Below are positions 17,320 to 26,492 of a stretch of DNA of 64,000 nt, piece by piece (within the stretch, counting starts at the first letter, position 1; each line of letters opens with the position of its first letter). The notes beneath the pieces are model-generated. The model searched no databases. It saw only the letters and a list, made by a program, of their open reading frames with translations, and was not told the DNA's origin. The stretch is from Gammaproteobacteria bacterium (lineage in GTDB: Bacteria > Pseudomonadota > Gammaproteobacteria > Pseudomonadales > Pseudohongiellaceae). The stretch lies in contig JABIPQ010000109.1 of NCBI GenBank assembly GCA_018698975.1, positions 1 through 64,000 of the forward strand, given 5' to 3'. Both the position numbers and the translations under genes were made by a program.

Positions 17320-20300
17320 CACCTGGCACTATAATAAAAAGTCTGAAATCGATATCTATTACTGCGGTAAAAAGCCTGGTATTTCTGGTTGGTCTGGTAC
17401 TGTCTCTGGTGCTTCTTGCTGTAGGCACAGAAGGCGGATCCAACTGGACTATAAAGCGAATACTGAATGTGGCTTCTGACAATAGTTCCTACCGTTTCTC
17501 CCTGGAAGCGTTAAATGGCACGCTGCTGGATGAACTTACCTTCACTAATTTTTCTGTCACTGCTGATGATCCTGCAGGCATAACAGCCACTATGGAAAAT
17601 CTGGTGCTGGCCTGGAATCCCCTGGCCTTGTTTGATGAGACGCTAAGAATCAGAAATTTGCAGGTAAGACAGTTGGTGATTGATCTGGGGCAAAGCCCTG
17701 CACAGGACGCAGACTCAGATGTAGAAATCGATGACTTGCTGGAGACGCTTTTTTCATCGCCATATTCTGTACTGATTGAGCAGTCTGACATTAGCAATAT
17801 TACCCTCAGGGGAGAAGAAAACAGGCGTATTGCCCGAATTACCATGTCCGGTAGTCTGGATCAGGCGGGCCTGGAAATTTCAGGCAGCATTAATCTGGAT
17901 GACGATAATGGCATCTCCACCCGCTTGCATCTGGCTTCAGCAGAGTACGCTGTGGACGGTAACTTGAGCTGGAATACCTTGCTTGCAGGGACTGCAGCCA
18001 ATGGCACTATGAATATCAGTGGCAGCCTGGCAGAAATTAATCTTCAGCATAAGCTTATGGCTCCCGTGCTGGTTGAAACCAGTGGTCTTGTGACACCCGG
18101 TTTGTTTAGTGGTAATTCTCTTGCCATAGATTTACGCCATCAAGTAAGCGCTGTTAGCGGGACAGCTTTGTCGCTCCCGGCACTGGAGTTCCTGGAAGAC
18201 CTCGCGGGTGTAATCACCACACGCGGAAGCCTGGAACAACTGGATGTACTCGGTGAGCTGGAAGCCCAGGTGCTGGATTTCGGATTGTTAATTGCCGAGC
18301 TTAATGTGACTTATCAAGCCCAACTTATTCAAATAAACCAGCTTGCACTGGACAGTGAAAAACTGACTATTGCGGCGTCAGGAAATTACACCCTGGCCTC
18401 TGAAAACTCACTTTCCAGTTCATTATCGCTTAACTGGAATCTGGATAACTTTACAGATGGCGACTTACTTCAGGATCTGGAACTGGTCTCTCTTGCCGGT
18501 AACGGCAGTGTCAATATAGACATAACAGATGAGCTGATGATGACGATGGTTTCTATTGATGACTTGGCCGGTGATATCAATAGTTTTCCTCTGACCGGTT
18601 CGGGTGATCTTGCCTTATCCAACGGTCAGCTTGAACAGCTGAATATAAATCTTGAAGCGGGGGGCAATGTTCTGGCCTTAAATGGCTCATTAAGTCCTGA
18701 GCTGAATCTTGACTGGAGACTGCAGGCACCGGCGCTCAGCAGATTGCTCTTCTCACTTGATGGCATGCTTAACGGTGAAGGCCGGTTAAGCGGTTCAACT
18801 GAATTGCCACGTATCAATGGCTCCTTGAGCGGGTCGGATATTTCTTACCGTAATGAATCGATCCAGTTGCAATTGGATGCGCTGGAAGCACAAGCCCGCT
18901 ATGACGGCAGTGACAACCAGATTGAATTAAATTTCGCCAACCTGGCGTGGGGCGAAGGAAGTAACACCCTGGTATTTTCCGGTGGTGAACTGTTTGTGTC
19001 AGGTACCTTGCCTGAGCATGTAATTTCTATGGAAACTCAGTCCTCTTTATTCAGCTTGCAGGCACGTGCATCCGGGGGAGTTCAGAATGACATCTGGAAT
19101 GGCGTAATCTCCGCTATGGGTTTGCAATCTGATTTTGGTGACTGGCAGCTAAGCCAGCCGTTAGAAATAATAGCCTCCAATGAGCAGGCCAGCTTTTCGC
19201 AACACTGCTGGGCAATGACAACATTTTCGCTTTGTGGCCAGGGAAATTGGGAAAGCGCTGCGGGTCTTTCAGGAGAAGTTTTCATTGATAATTTTCCTCT
19301 GTCTTACATTAATAATAGTCAGCTTATTAAGGATGCAAACCTAAATTCAATCAGTGAAGTGCTGGCTAGCCGACCGGAAGGGCTGGAAAAATTAATGGCA
19401 GAATTTGCAATCTCCTTGCCGGCCAATAGTTTTATTGACGGCAGAACCGATGTGCAATCTTCATTCTCTGGGCTGGGTGGCAATTGGGCATCAACACAAT
19501 TGAATTTTATTTTTTCACCGCGGGATCTGATGCTGGGTGTGGTAATTCCTGTTACCGAGGATGAGGAATCCCTGACGCCAAAAGTAGAGAGTTATGGCCT
19601 TGATGAAGTACAACTGGACTTAAGCCGTGATAGTGGGCAATGGTTGCTGGAATCTGCATTTCAGGTTTATGTTCCGGAATCCGGCGGTCTGGATTTTCAG
19701 GGTACATTTAGTGGTCAGGCTTCTCTCAATGATAATGAAATATTGGCCGGTCAGTTTGAACTTGATTTCAACAATATTGCCTGGCTGGAAGCACTGGTGC
19801 CAAACCTTCTCAATCCGGCAGGAGAGTTGCAGGCTAGTGGGCAGATTGCGGGCAACCTTACCCGGCCGTTGCTGACATTTGATTCGAACTTCAGTAATGG
19901 CAGTTTTGAGTTGCCCGAATTTGGCTTGTCATTGGAAGAGATAAATCTCGTCTTGCACAGTGAGCAGGACAATCAGATTACTATTAGCGGTGATGCATCC
20001 TCTGGCGATGGTCAGGTGAGTTTTGACAGCTTGTTAAGCAGGCCCTTTATTAGTACTCGTACTTTGCGCCTTGAAGTAACAGGAGAGAATTTCGAGATTC
20101 TTAATAGCCCGGGTACTCAAGTGGCTGTCAATCCGGATCTGCTTGTTACCTTCACCGACAATGTTCTGGACATAAGCGGTGCGCTGGTGATGCAGAAGTT
20201 TGATCTCGATATTAGTAGCAATATGGCGCTGCTAGGCAATGGCTTTGTCAGTCTTTCAAGGGATGTTGTGGTGGTAAATATTCCTCCAGAACTTGAAGGA

Positions 20301-21041
20301 TCTGTGCAGGCAAATAATGAGGGTCTGCTTGGGCGTATCCCGGTAACCATGGATGTGATGCTGGGGCTTGGCGAGGAGGTACGTTTTCGAGGCTTTGGTC
20401 TGGACCTGAATCTGAACGGCGATTTATTACTGGAACAAAGTATTGATCGTCCCTTGCTTGCCTATGGCGAGCTTGAAATTCCCACTGGTAATTACTCAAT
20501 GTATGGACAGCGTTTGTTGATTGAAAACGGCAAACTGTTGTTTCTGGGAAACCCGCTAAATCCGGCGCTTGATATCAGAGCGTTGCGCAATACCACCAAT
20601 GCCCAGGTAGGTTTACAAATGAGCGGCACCATGAACAGTTTGCAGGGGCAATTGTTCTCCACTCCTGCGTTGCCTGAAAGTGAAATTCTTTCTTTGCTGG
20701 TCACCGGCCGTTCCTTTCAGAATATTGGCAACCAGGATGGTGACAATATGCTGGGGGCAATTGCCAATCTTGGACTGGAAAAAGGCCAGGGACTAACAAA
20801 CAGTGTAAGAAATGGCCTTGGTCTTGATACCGTAGAAATCAAGACCAGCGCTGATTACCGAGACAGCGCTTTGGGATTAGGCAAGTTCATCAGACCCAAT
20901 TTATTCATGCGCTATGACATCGGATTATTCGACCGCGAAAATTCTCTGACCCTCGAATATATTCTAAGCGAGCGCTTGAAAATGGAAGTAGAAACCGGGG
21001 TTAGTCAGAGTGTGGATTTGACTTATACGGTTGAGAAATAG
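17316..21041 (+). CDS. tamB: TamB, inner membrane-anchored intermembrane bridge protein
   Basis: Large AsmA-like protein (1241 residues, usual for the family) that spans the periplasm and works with TamA. One N-terminal transmembrane helix (about 15-38, VKSLVFLVGLVLSLVLLAV) is followed by long repetitive beta-rich sequence. The C terminus has the DUF490/TamB signature: YGELEIPTGNYSMYGQRLLIENGKLLF, NPALDIRA, and the ending with SALGLGKFIRPNLFMRYDIGLFD, EYILSERLKMEVETG. Its ATG overlaps the tamA stop (ATGA). The frame is intact even though tamA is broken. Confidence 0.94.
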   Translation: MTPGTIIKSLKSISITAVKSLVFLVGLVLSLVLLAVGTEGGSNWTIKRILNVASDNSSYRFSLEALNGTLLDELTFTNFSVTADDPAGITATMENLVLAWNPLALFDETLRIRNLQVRQLVIDLGQSPAQDADSDVEIDDLLETLFSSPYSVLIEQSDISNITLRGEENRRIARITMSGSLDQAGLEISGSINLDDDNGISTRLHLASAEYAVDGNLSWNTLLAGTAANGTMNISGSLAEINLQHKLMAPVLVETSGLVTPGLFSGNSLAIDLRHQVSAVSGTALSLPALEFLEDLAGVITTRGSLEQLDVLGELEAQVLDFGLLIAELNVTYQAQLIQINQLALDSEKLTIAASGNYTLASENSLSSSLSLNWNLDNFTDGDLLQDLELVSLAGNGSVNIDITDELMMTMVSIDDLAGDINSFPLTGSGDLALSNGQLEQLNINLEAGGNVLALNGSLSPELNLDWRLQAPALSRLLFSLDGMLNGEGRLSGSTELPRINGSLSGSDISYRNESIQLQLDALEAQARYDGSDNQIELNFANLAWGEGSNTLVFSGGELFVSGTLPEHVISMETQSSLFSLQARASGGVQNDIWNGVISAMGLQSDFGDWQLSQPLEIIASNEQASFSQHCWAMTTFSLCGQGNWESAAGLSGEVFIDNFPLSYINNSQLIKDANLNSISEVLASRPEGLEKLMAEFAISLPANSFIDGRTDVQSSFSGLGGNWASTQLNFIFSPRDLMLGVVIPVTEDEESLTPKVESYGLDEVQLDLSRDSGQWLLESAFQVYVPESGGLDFQGTFSGQASLNDNEILAGQFELDFNNIAWLEALVPNLLNPAGELQASGQIAGNLTRPLLTFDSNFSNGSFELPEFGLSLEEINLVLHSEQDNQITISGDASSGDGQVSFDSLLSRPFISTRTLRLEVTGENFEILNSPGTQVAVNPDLLVTFTDNVLDISGALVMQKFDLDISSNMALLGNGFVSLSRDVVVVNIPPELEGSVQANNEGLLGRIPVTMDVMLGLGEEVRFRGFGLDLNLNGDLLLEQSIDRPLLAYGELEIPTGNYSMYGQRLLIENGKLLFLGNPLNPALDIRALRNTTNAQVGLQMSGTMNSLQGQLFSTPALPESEILSLLVTGRSFQNIGNQDGDNMLGAIANLGLEKGQGLTNSVRNGLGLDTVEIKTSADYRDSALGLGKFIRPNLFMRYDIGLFDRENSLTLEYILSERLKMEVETGVSQSVDLTYTVEK

Positions 21042-21166
21042 TTACAAGTTACAAGTGGAAAGGATGTAGGCCGGAAGAGCGCAGCGATATCCGGCAAGGC
21101 GTCTGCAAGACGCCTGCTTGAGACTTGAGACTTTTCGGCGGATATCGCTGCGCTCTTCCGCCCTAC
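21041..21166. repeat. Composite repeat island after tamB
   Basis: Starts at the last base of the tamB stop: two GTTACAA units (21041-21054) and related heptamers, then a hairpin repeat (21066-21095, outer stem GCCGGA/TCCGGC), a second hairpin GGCGTC-TGCAA-GACGCC, two CTTGAGA units (21117-21130) that are the inverse type, and finally an inverted copy of the hairpin repeat (21137-21166, GGCGGA/TCCGCC type). The order of modules matches that at 5210-5267. Confidence 0.85.
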
Positions 21167-21176
21167 ATTCTTGTTA

Positions 21177-21662
21177 TTATTCCGGAAGGGTTAGTTCAAT
21201 TTCTCTTTTCTGCATCGGATAGCAATATAAATCTTCCGCACAACCCTGGTATTGGAGGGTAAAGGCCACTTTGTTGTTTTCCATGGCAAGAGAGGTCAGG
21301 GGAAAACGATGCAGGAGTCTGTCGAAGTAAACTTTAACTTCGCCAAAAAACTCATCGCTATGCACAGCGCCTGTGGGTAATTCACCGATTGTTATTGAAT
21401 TGCCATGGGTGTCTGAGGCAGAGATACTTTTTCTGTAAAGGTAGTAGCCTTCTTTTATTTCCCAGTACAACACAAGCGTATCGGGAGCTTCTATTATGGC
21501 ATTCATGGAAAATGCTTCATCCGCGGGCAGAACAGTACTGCGAATGATAGGTAATTTTGTTGAGGAAGAATCAAGCAGGGAGTCTTGCGCTGCTGCAGGT
21601 AAACAAAGAGTGACACCTGCAGCCAGAGCAATTGACAAGACAGAGTTTAAAAGCAGTTTCAT
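21177..21662 (-). CDS. Stand-alone DsbD N-terminal (alpha) domain protein
   Basis: A 161-residue exported protein (signal peptide about 1-25, ending LPAAAQ). It matches the periplasmic alpha domain of the thiol-disulfide transporter DsbD: PADEAFSMNA, LVLYWEIKEGYYLYRKSI and the redox pair in YQGCAEDLYCYPMQ. In E. coli these two cysteines receive electrons from the membrane domain and pass them to DsbC, DsbG or CcmG. Here the membrane beta and thioredoxin-like gamma domains are absent and no partner gene is adjacent. It may be reduced by a separate CcdA/ScsB-like protein (inference). Confidence 0.8.
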   Translation of the reverse strand: MKLLLNSVLSIALAAGVTLCLPAAAQDSLLDSSSTKLPIIRSTVLPADEAFSMNAIIEAPDTLVLYWEIKEGYYLYRKSISASDTHGNSITIGELPTGAVHSDEFFGEVKVYFDRLLHRFPLTSLAMENNKVAFTLQYQGCAEDLYCYPMQKREIELTLPE

Positions 21663-21733
21663 CGTATGGTGCCTATTTCCTTTCAGCTCTGTCCAGCTTC
21701 TGTCATTCGAAGTTTACGGAATAAATAATCCTG

Positions 21734-22951
21734 TTATTTCTGCAAACGTTCAAATACCAGCGTGGCGTTGGTGCCGCCGAAACCAAAGCTGTTGGACATG
21801 ATGGTGTTTAAGGTCACATCGTCCTGACGTTCTCTGACCACCGGAACACCTGCTATCGCTTCATCCAGGTTCTCGATATTGGCCGATTCACAAATAAAGT
21901 TATTCTCCATCATCAGCAAGCTATAGATAGCTTCCTGAACGCCGGCAGCCCCTAATGAGTGGCCCGACAGTGATTTGGTAGAGTTGATCGCGGGTATATT
22001 GTCACCAAACATTTCTTTTACTGCTCCGATCTCGGTGACATCACCAACCGGTGTACTGGTGCCATGGGCATTAATGTAATCAACGGAATTGTTGGCAGTA
22101 GCCATGGCCATCTGCATGCAGCGCACGGCACCTTCTCCGGAAGGGGCGACCATGTCATAGCCGTCAGAGGTGGCACCATAGCCTGTGATTTCTGCATAAA
22201 TCTTTGCGCCACGAGCAAGCGCATGTTCGAGTTCTTCTACTACCAGCACGCCACCGCCACCGGCAATAACAAAACCATCGCGATCGGCGTCATAGGCGCG
22301 GGAAGCTTTGCCTGGAGTGCCATTATATTTAGTAGAAAGTGCACCCATGGCATCAAACATACAGCTTAGTGACCAGTGCTCAGCTTCTGCACCACCGGCA
22401 AACAAGATGTCCTGTTTGCCCAGCTGGATAAGCTCCAGCGCATTACCAATACAGTGCGCACTGGTGGAACAGGCTGAAGAGATGGAGTAGTTGACGCCTT
22501 TGATCTTGAAAGGCGTTGCCAGACAGGCTGATACTGTGCTGCCCATGGTTCGTGTGACACGATAAGGACCGACTCTTTTAAGGCCTTTTTCGCGCAGGAT
22601 GTCTGCGGCCTCGACCATATCTTCAGTTGAGGAACCACCAGCGCCCATAATAATACCGGAGCGGATGTTGGAGACATCGGTTTCGTCGAGGCCAGCATCT
22701 TTGATAGCTTGTTCCATCGCGATATAGCCAAAACCGGCGGCATCGCCCATGAAGCGTAAGGCTTTACGATCGATATGGTCGGACAAGTCAATGTCGATAG
22801 CGCCAGCAACATGGCTGCGCATGCCCATTTCTTCATAGTCAGGGCGGAAACTTATCCCGCTCCGTGCCTGTTGCAGTGAATCAAGTACGCTTGCTTTATC
22901 CAGACCCAGACAGGATACGATGCCCATGCCCGTTACGACGGCTCGTCGCAT
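21734..22951 (-). CDS. fabB: 3-oxoacyl-ACP synthase I (KAS I)
   Basis: Condensing enzyme needed to elongate unsaturated fatty acids. The 405 residues show the catalytic cysteine in [14 protein letters not shown] (about 163), the two histidines in [12 protein letters not shown] (about 295) and [16 protein letters not shown] (about 330), and the C-terminal [15 protein letters not shown]. It lies just downstream of fabA on the same strand (104 bases), the standard fabAB operon of gammaproteobacteria with anaerobic-type unsaturated fatty acid synthesis. Confidence 0.97.
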   Translation of the reverse strand: MRRAVVTGMGIVSCLGLDKASVLDSLQQARSGISFRPDYEEMGMRSHVAGAIDIDLSDHIDRKALRFMGDAAGFGYIAMEQAIKDAGLDETDVSNIRSGIIMGAGGSSTEDMVEAADILREKGLKRVGPYRVTRTMGSTVSACLATPFKIKGVNYSISSACSTSAHCIGNALELIQLGKQDILFAGGAEAEHWSLSCMFDAMGALSTKYNGTPGKASRAYDADRDGFVIAGGGGVLVVEELEHALARGAKIYAEITGYGATSDGYDMVAPSGEGAVRCMQMAMATANNSVDYINAHGTSTPVGDVTEIGAVKEMFGDNIPAINSTKSLSGHSLGAAGVQEAIYSLLMMENNFICESANIENLDEAIAGVPVVRERQDDVTLNTIMSNSFGFGGTNATLVFERLQK

Positions 22952-23055
22952 AGTAATGCCTCTTAAATTGGTTCCTGAAAAGCCCTGACAGGAAAATTTC
23001 AGGTGTCTAGTTCAGGTATTTGGTATTAAAGAATTATCCGGCTTGCGTCCATTCA

Positions 23056-23589
23056 CTAACCCAGTGTTTCATCTGGTTTGAACAAGCCTACTTTCAAGCC
23101 TTTCGCAGTATAAATGACCTTGTCATCAACTGAAACCTTACCATCGGCAATGCCCATGATGAGCTTACGCTCAATCAGGCGTTTGATATCCAGTTCGTAA
23201 GTGACTTTCTGGTTTTGCGGGAGAATTTCGCCAGTAAATTTTACTTCTCCACAACCCAGAGCACGTCCTTTGCCAGGATTACCCCGCCAGCCCAGATAGA
23301 AACCTACAAGTTGCCACATGGCATCAAGCCCAAGGCAGCCAGGCATGACAGGATCACCTTTGAAGTGGCAATCAAAAAACCACAGCTCAGGATTAATATC
23401 CAATTCTGCAATGATATGCCCCTTACCTTCACTGCCGCCGTCGGAATTGATTTCCAAAATCCGGTCAAACATAAGCATATTGTCGGTCGGCAGTTTGGCA
23501 TTTCCCGGGCCAAACATGTCGCCATGACCACAGGCGATTAATTCATCTTTGTTGTATTGGTTTTGTGCTGTAAAAAATTCTGAAGACAT
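23056..23589 (-). CDS. fabA: 3-hydroxydecanoyl-ACP dehydratase/isomerase
   Basis: Makes trans-2- and cis-3-decenoyl-ACP, committing to unsaturated fatty acids. The 177-residue protein holds the active site [26 protein letters not shown], with the catalytic His (about 74) and Asp (about 88), and the end GLKVGLFK. It heads the fabA-fabB operon. I did not find a convincing FabR- or DesT-type palindrome upstream. Confidence 0.97.
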   Translation of the reverse strand: MSSEFFTAQNQYNKDELIACGHGDMFGPGNAKLPTDNMLMFDRILEINSDGGSEGKGHIIAELDINPELWFFDCHFKGDPVMPGCLGLDAMWQLVGFYLGWRGNPGKGRALGCGEVKFTGEILPQNQKVTYELDIKRLIERKLIMGIADGKVSVDDKVIYTAKGLKVGLFKPDETLG

Positions 23590-23948
23590 CTGTGATTACC
23601 GGACTGGTCCGGATTCCCTGCGAAAAACACCATTATAGAGATATCTCCGCGGAAACCCTAGAGTCTATTACGGCTAAATTGATTCCGGACAAACCGGGGA
23701 TTCGAAGGTGGGTGGCGCCTGCGGCGTTTACAGCCACTGATTAATCCGTTCTTTTCAGGGTTTGCAGGACAGGCAGCGCAGTTAAAAAAAGGGGTGCTGA
23801 CCCTGATTATTTGCCTGGAAAGTCTTTATAATCCTTGTTCCCTGAAACAGGAGTAGGCAAGGATAGCCGATAACGGCTTGCTTGCTGTAAAAAATACAAA
23901 AAGAAAAATCTTTTCGCGAATAGCCATCAGGCAGGGTGAGGAAGACCA
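23590..23948. other. Divergent intergenic region fabA / manC
   Basis: 359 bases between divergent genes. TATAAT near 23828 (in CTTTATAATCC) could be a -10 element for manC, but no good -35 is visible 16-18 bases upstream. GAGG lies eight bases before the manC ATG as ribosome site. Nothing else is recognised, and neither repeat family is present. Confidence 0.4.
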
Positions 23949-25376
23949 ATGATAAGACCGGTAATTATGTGCGGCGGAGTCGGATCCAGATTATGGCCCG
24001 TGTCACGCAAGTTATATCCTAAACAGTTTGTGTCTTTTCAGGCGGATTCTCCATCGCTATTCCAGCAAAGCATTCAGCGCCTGCAAGGACTTGCTGATGT
24101 CGGGCCTGCCATTGTGGTGTGTAACCAGGAGCATCGTTTTCTGGTAGCTGAACAACTGCGTAATATTGATCTGGACTATGCTCTGGAAGACGTCACCATT
24201 ATCCTCGAGCCCGAAGGCAAAAATACCGCACCGGCTGTTGCACTGGCTGCATTGGCCGCTGCAGAAGACGCAGAAAATCCTACCTTGCTGGTACTGGCAG
24301 CAGACCATTTGATCGATGATATCCCGGCATTCCATAAAGTAATTGCTGAAGGGGCAATTCAGGCTGCCGAAAAGGCGCTGGTTACCTTCGGCATCTTGCC
24401 TGATCAGCCTGAAACCGGCTATGGTTATATTCGCCGTGGAGAAGCCATAAAGCAGGGCTTTGCCATAGAAAGTTTTGTGGAGAAACCGGATCTGGAAACC
24501 GCTCGGGGCTATCTTGAAAGCGGGGAGTATTACTGGAATAGTGGCATGTTTATGTTTACCAGCCAGGTTTACCTTGATGCGCTGGCCAGCCATGCACCAG
24601 AAATTCTCAAGGTGTGTAGTCAGGCCTGGGAAAAATGCAAAGCGGATCTGGACTTTAAACGCATCCCGAAAGATATATTCAGTCGCTGCCCGGCGGATTC
24701 CATTGATTATGCGGTGATGGAAAACACCAGCGCTGGCGTAGTGGTTCCTCTGCATGCGGGATGGAATGATCTGGGTGCCTGGTCTGCCTTATGGGAGCAC
24801 GGTGAAGCGGATGAAAATGGCAATGTAAATCGTGGTGATGTAATTCTTAAAAATGTCAGTAATTCCTATATTCATGCCGAGTCCCGCCTGGTCGCCATGA
24901 TAGGTATTGAAGATGCTGTGGTGGTTGAAACAGCAGACGTTATCCTGGTGTCAGCCAAAGACAGAGTTCAGGAAGTGAAGGATATTGTGGATGTCATCAA
25001 AAGTGCCGGTCGGCCTGAAAGTGACAGCCATGTGCAAGTTTTCAGGCCCTGGGGCTCTTACGAGGGGCTTGCTGAAGGCAATGGTTTTCAGGTCAAGCGC
25101 ATCAAGGTAAATCCTGGTGCTGCACTTTCGCTACAAATGCATCACAAGCGAGCAGAGCACTGGATTGTGGTGCAAGGCACTGCTTTAGTAACGGTAGGCG
25201 AAAAGGAATTTACCCTGGAACAAAATCAATCCACCTATATCCCGATTGAGACCAAGCATCGTCTGGAAAACCCCGCCGCCGGTGAGCTGATTCTGATAGA
25301 AGTGCAGTGTGGTGATTATCTGGGAGAAGACGATATCGTTCGCTATGATGATATTTATGGGCGGGTGCAGACTTAG
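23949..25376 (+). CDS. manC: Mannose-1-phosphate guanylyltransferase / mannose-6-phosphate isomerase
   Basis: Bifunctional type II phosphomannose isomerase/GDP-mannose pyrophosphorylase (AlgA/ManC/CpsB type, 475 residues). The N-terminal nucleotidyltransferase starts MIRPVIMCGGVGSRLWPVSRKLYPKQF, with EPEGKNTAPAVALAA, LAADHLI, FVEKPD and YYWNSGMFMF. The C-terminal cupin (about 355-475) has RPWGSYEGL, HHKRAEHWIVVQGTA and the final YLGEDDIVRYDDIYGR. With manB and galU it would supply GDP-mannose and other sugar nucleotides for surface polysaccharide. Confidence 0.95.
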   Translation: MIRPVIMCGGVGSRLWPVSRKLYPKQFVSFQADSPSLFQQSIQRLQGLADVGPAIVVCNQEHRFLVAEQLRNIDLDYALEDVTIILEPEGKNTAPAVALAALAAAEDAENPTLLVLAADHLIDDIPAFHKVIAEGAIQAAEKALVTFGILPDQPETGYGYIRRGEAIKQGFAIESFVEKPDLETARGYLESGEYYWNSGMFMFTSQVYLDALASHAPEILKVCSQAWEKCKADLDFKRIPKDIFSRCPADSIDYAVMENTSAGVVVPLHAGWNDLGAWSALWEHGEADENGNVNRGDVILKNVSNSYIHAESRLVAMIGIEDAVVVETADVILVSAKDRVQEVKDIVDVIKSAGRPESDSHVQVFRPWGSYEGLAEGNGFQVKRIKVNPGAALSLQMHHKRAEHWIVVQGTALVTVGEKEFTLEQNQSTYIPIETKHRLENPAAGELILIEVQCGDYLGEDDIVRYDDIYGRVQT

Positions 25377-25386
25377 ATCATTAGTT

Positions 25387-25455
25387 GCAAGGTACAAGGT
25401 ACAAGGTACAAGGTAGAAGTGGAAAGTAGGCCGGAAGAGCGCAGCGATGTCCGGC
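25387..25455. repeat. 7-bp array plus hairpin repeat after manC
   Basis: Four units GCAAGGT/ACAAGGT (25387-25414) and related heptamers lead directly into one copy of the dispersed hairpin repeat (25426-25455, outer stem GCCGGA/TCCGGC). This heptamer-then-hairpin order also occurs after tamB, the class V aminotransferase and SMP-30 genes. Confidence 0.85.
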
Positions 25456-25510
25456 ATGGCGAACGAAGTTTGCCCGAGAATTCACGCAAAGCTGAAAGAA
25501 GAAGAAAAAA

Positions 25511-25591
25511 GGAAAAAGGAAAAAGGATAAAGGATAAAGGTGAGCAGGCTCAGGTGAGCTTTAATGTTTACCCCCTTTATCCTTTATCCTT
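25511..25591. repeat. Hairpin flanked by inverted GGATAAA / TTTATCC heptamers
   Basis: Units GGAAAAA, GGAAAAA, GGATAAA, GGATAAA (25511-25538) precede a hairpin GCTCA-GG-TGAGC (25548-25559); inverse CCTTTAT units (25574-25587) close the island. The hairpin has the same place and loop as GGTTCA-GG-TGAACC at 5170-5183, but with paired substitutions in the arms. Open frames across this stretch are not genes. Confidence 0.8.
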
Positions 25592-25653
25592 CTATATAAG
25601 AAACAGAAACTATAATTTTTTGATAATTTAAAAAAGAAAATATGTCTGACTCT

Positions 25654-26455
25654 ATGATTAAAAAATGTTTATTTCCTGCAGCCGGCTACCAAATCCATGC
25701 CCAAGGAAATGATGCCCATCGTTAATAAGCCCTTGATCCAATATGGTGTTGAAGAAGCCATGGCGGCGGGGATGGATAACATGGCGATTATTACCGGACG
25801 CGGCAAGCGCGCTCTGGCTGATCATTTTGATATAAATTACGAACTGGAACATCAGATTGCCGGTACCGACAAGGAAGGGCTACTGGAGCAGATTCGTTAT
25901 GTCATCGAAAACTGCACCTTTTCCTATACCCGTCAGATTGAAATGAAAGGCCTGGGCCATGCCATCCTTACCGGTGAGACTTTAATCGGTGACCAGCCCT
26001 TTGCCGTGGTGCTGGCTGATGACCTTTGTTATTCTCCAGATCAGGGCGTGTTGTCGCAAATGGTTGAGCTCTACAAAAAACACAAGTGTAGCATTGTTGC
26101 CATTGAAGAAGTGCCGAAAAATGAAACCGACAAATATGGTGTTATTGCCGGTGAAGAAATAGAGCCCGGATTAATTAAAATAACTGACATGGTAGAGAAG
26201 CCTGATCCCAGTGAGGCGCCAAGCAACCTGGCCATCATTGGCCGCTATATTTTAACGCCGGATATTTTTGACATCATTCGTGACACAGCACCGGGCAGAA
26301 ATAATGAAGTTCAGATTACCGATGCGCTATTAACGCAAGCTATCCATGGTAATGGTGTGCTGGGGTATAAATTTAAAGGGCGCCGTTTTGATTGCGGTTC
26401 GGTGCCGGGCTTTATGGAAGCCAGCCAATATTATTTTGAAAATAATTTGTATTAA
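25654..26455 (+). pseudogene. galU: UTP-glucose-1-phosphate uridylyltransferase, frameshifted near the start
   Basis: Makes UDP-glucose. The codons at 25654-25687 encode the normal N terminus MIKKCLFPAAGY, and from 25688 another frame encodes TKSMPKEMMPIVNKPLIQYGVEEA and the rest of a full GalU (GLGHAILTG, VVLADDLCY, FKGRRFDCGS, ending FENNLY). Between them the expected GTRFLPA is missing, corresponding to a 23-base loss that shifts the frame. Present sequence has one CCGGCTA (25682-25688), and the intact gene would have had it twice, so deletion between 7-bp repeats is likely. The lost residues form the nucleotide-binding loop. Initiation at ATG 25697 would give 252 residues lacking that loop. 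Confidence 0.88.
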
Positions 26456-26492
26456 TTTATCCATAGATTTTCAAAATAGTTTTTCAACATAA

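Noticed and set aside
25419..25631. A 70-residue open frame between manC and galU
   Set aside because: It is made of the hairpin repeat and GGATAAA heptamers; no protein family is seen.
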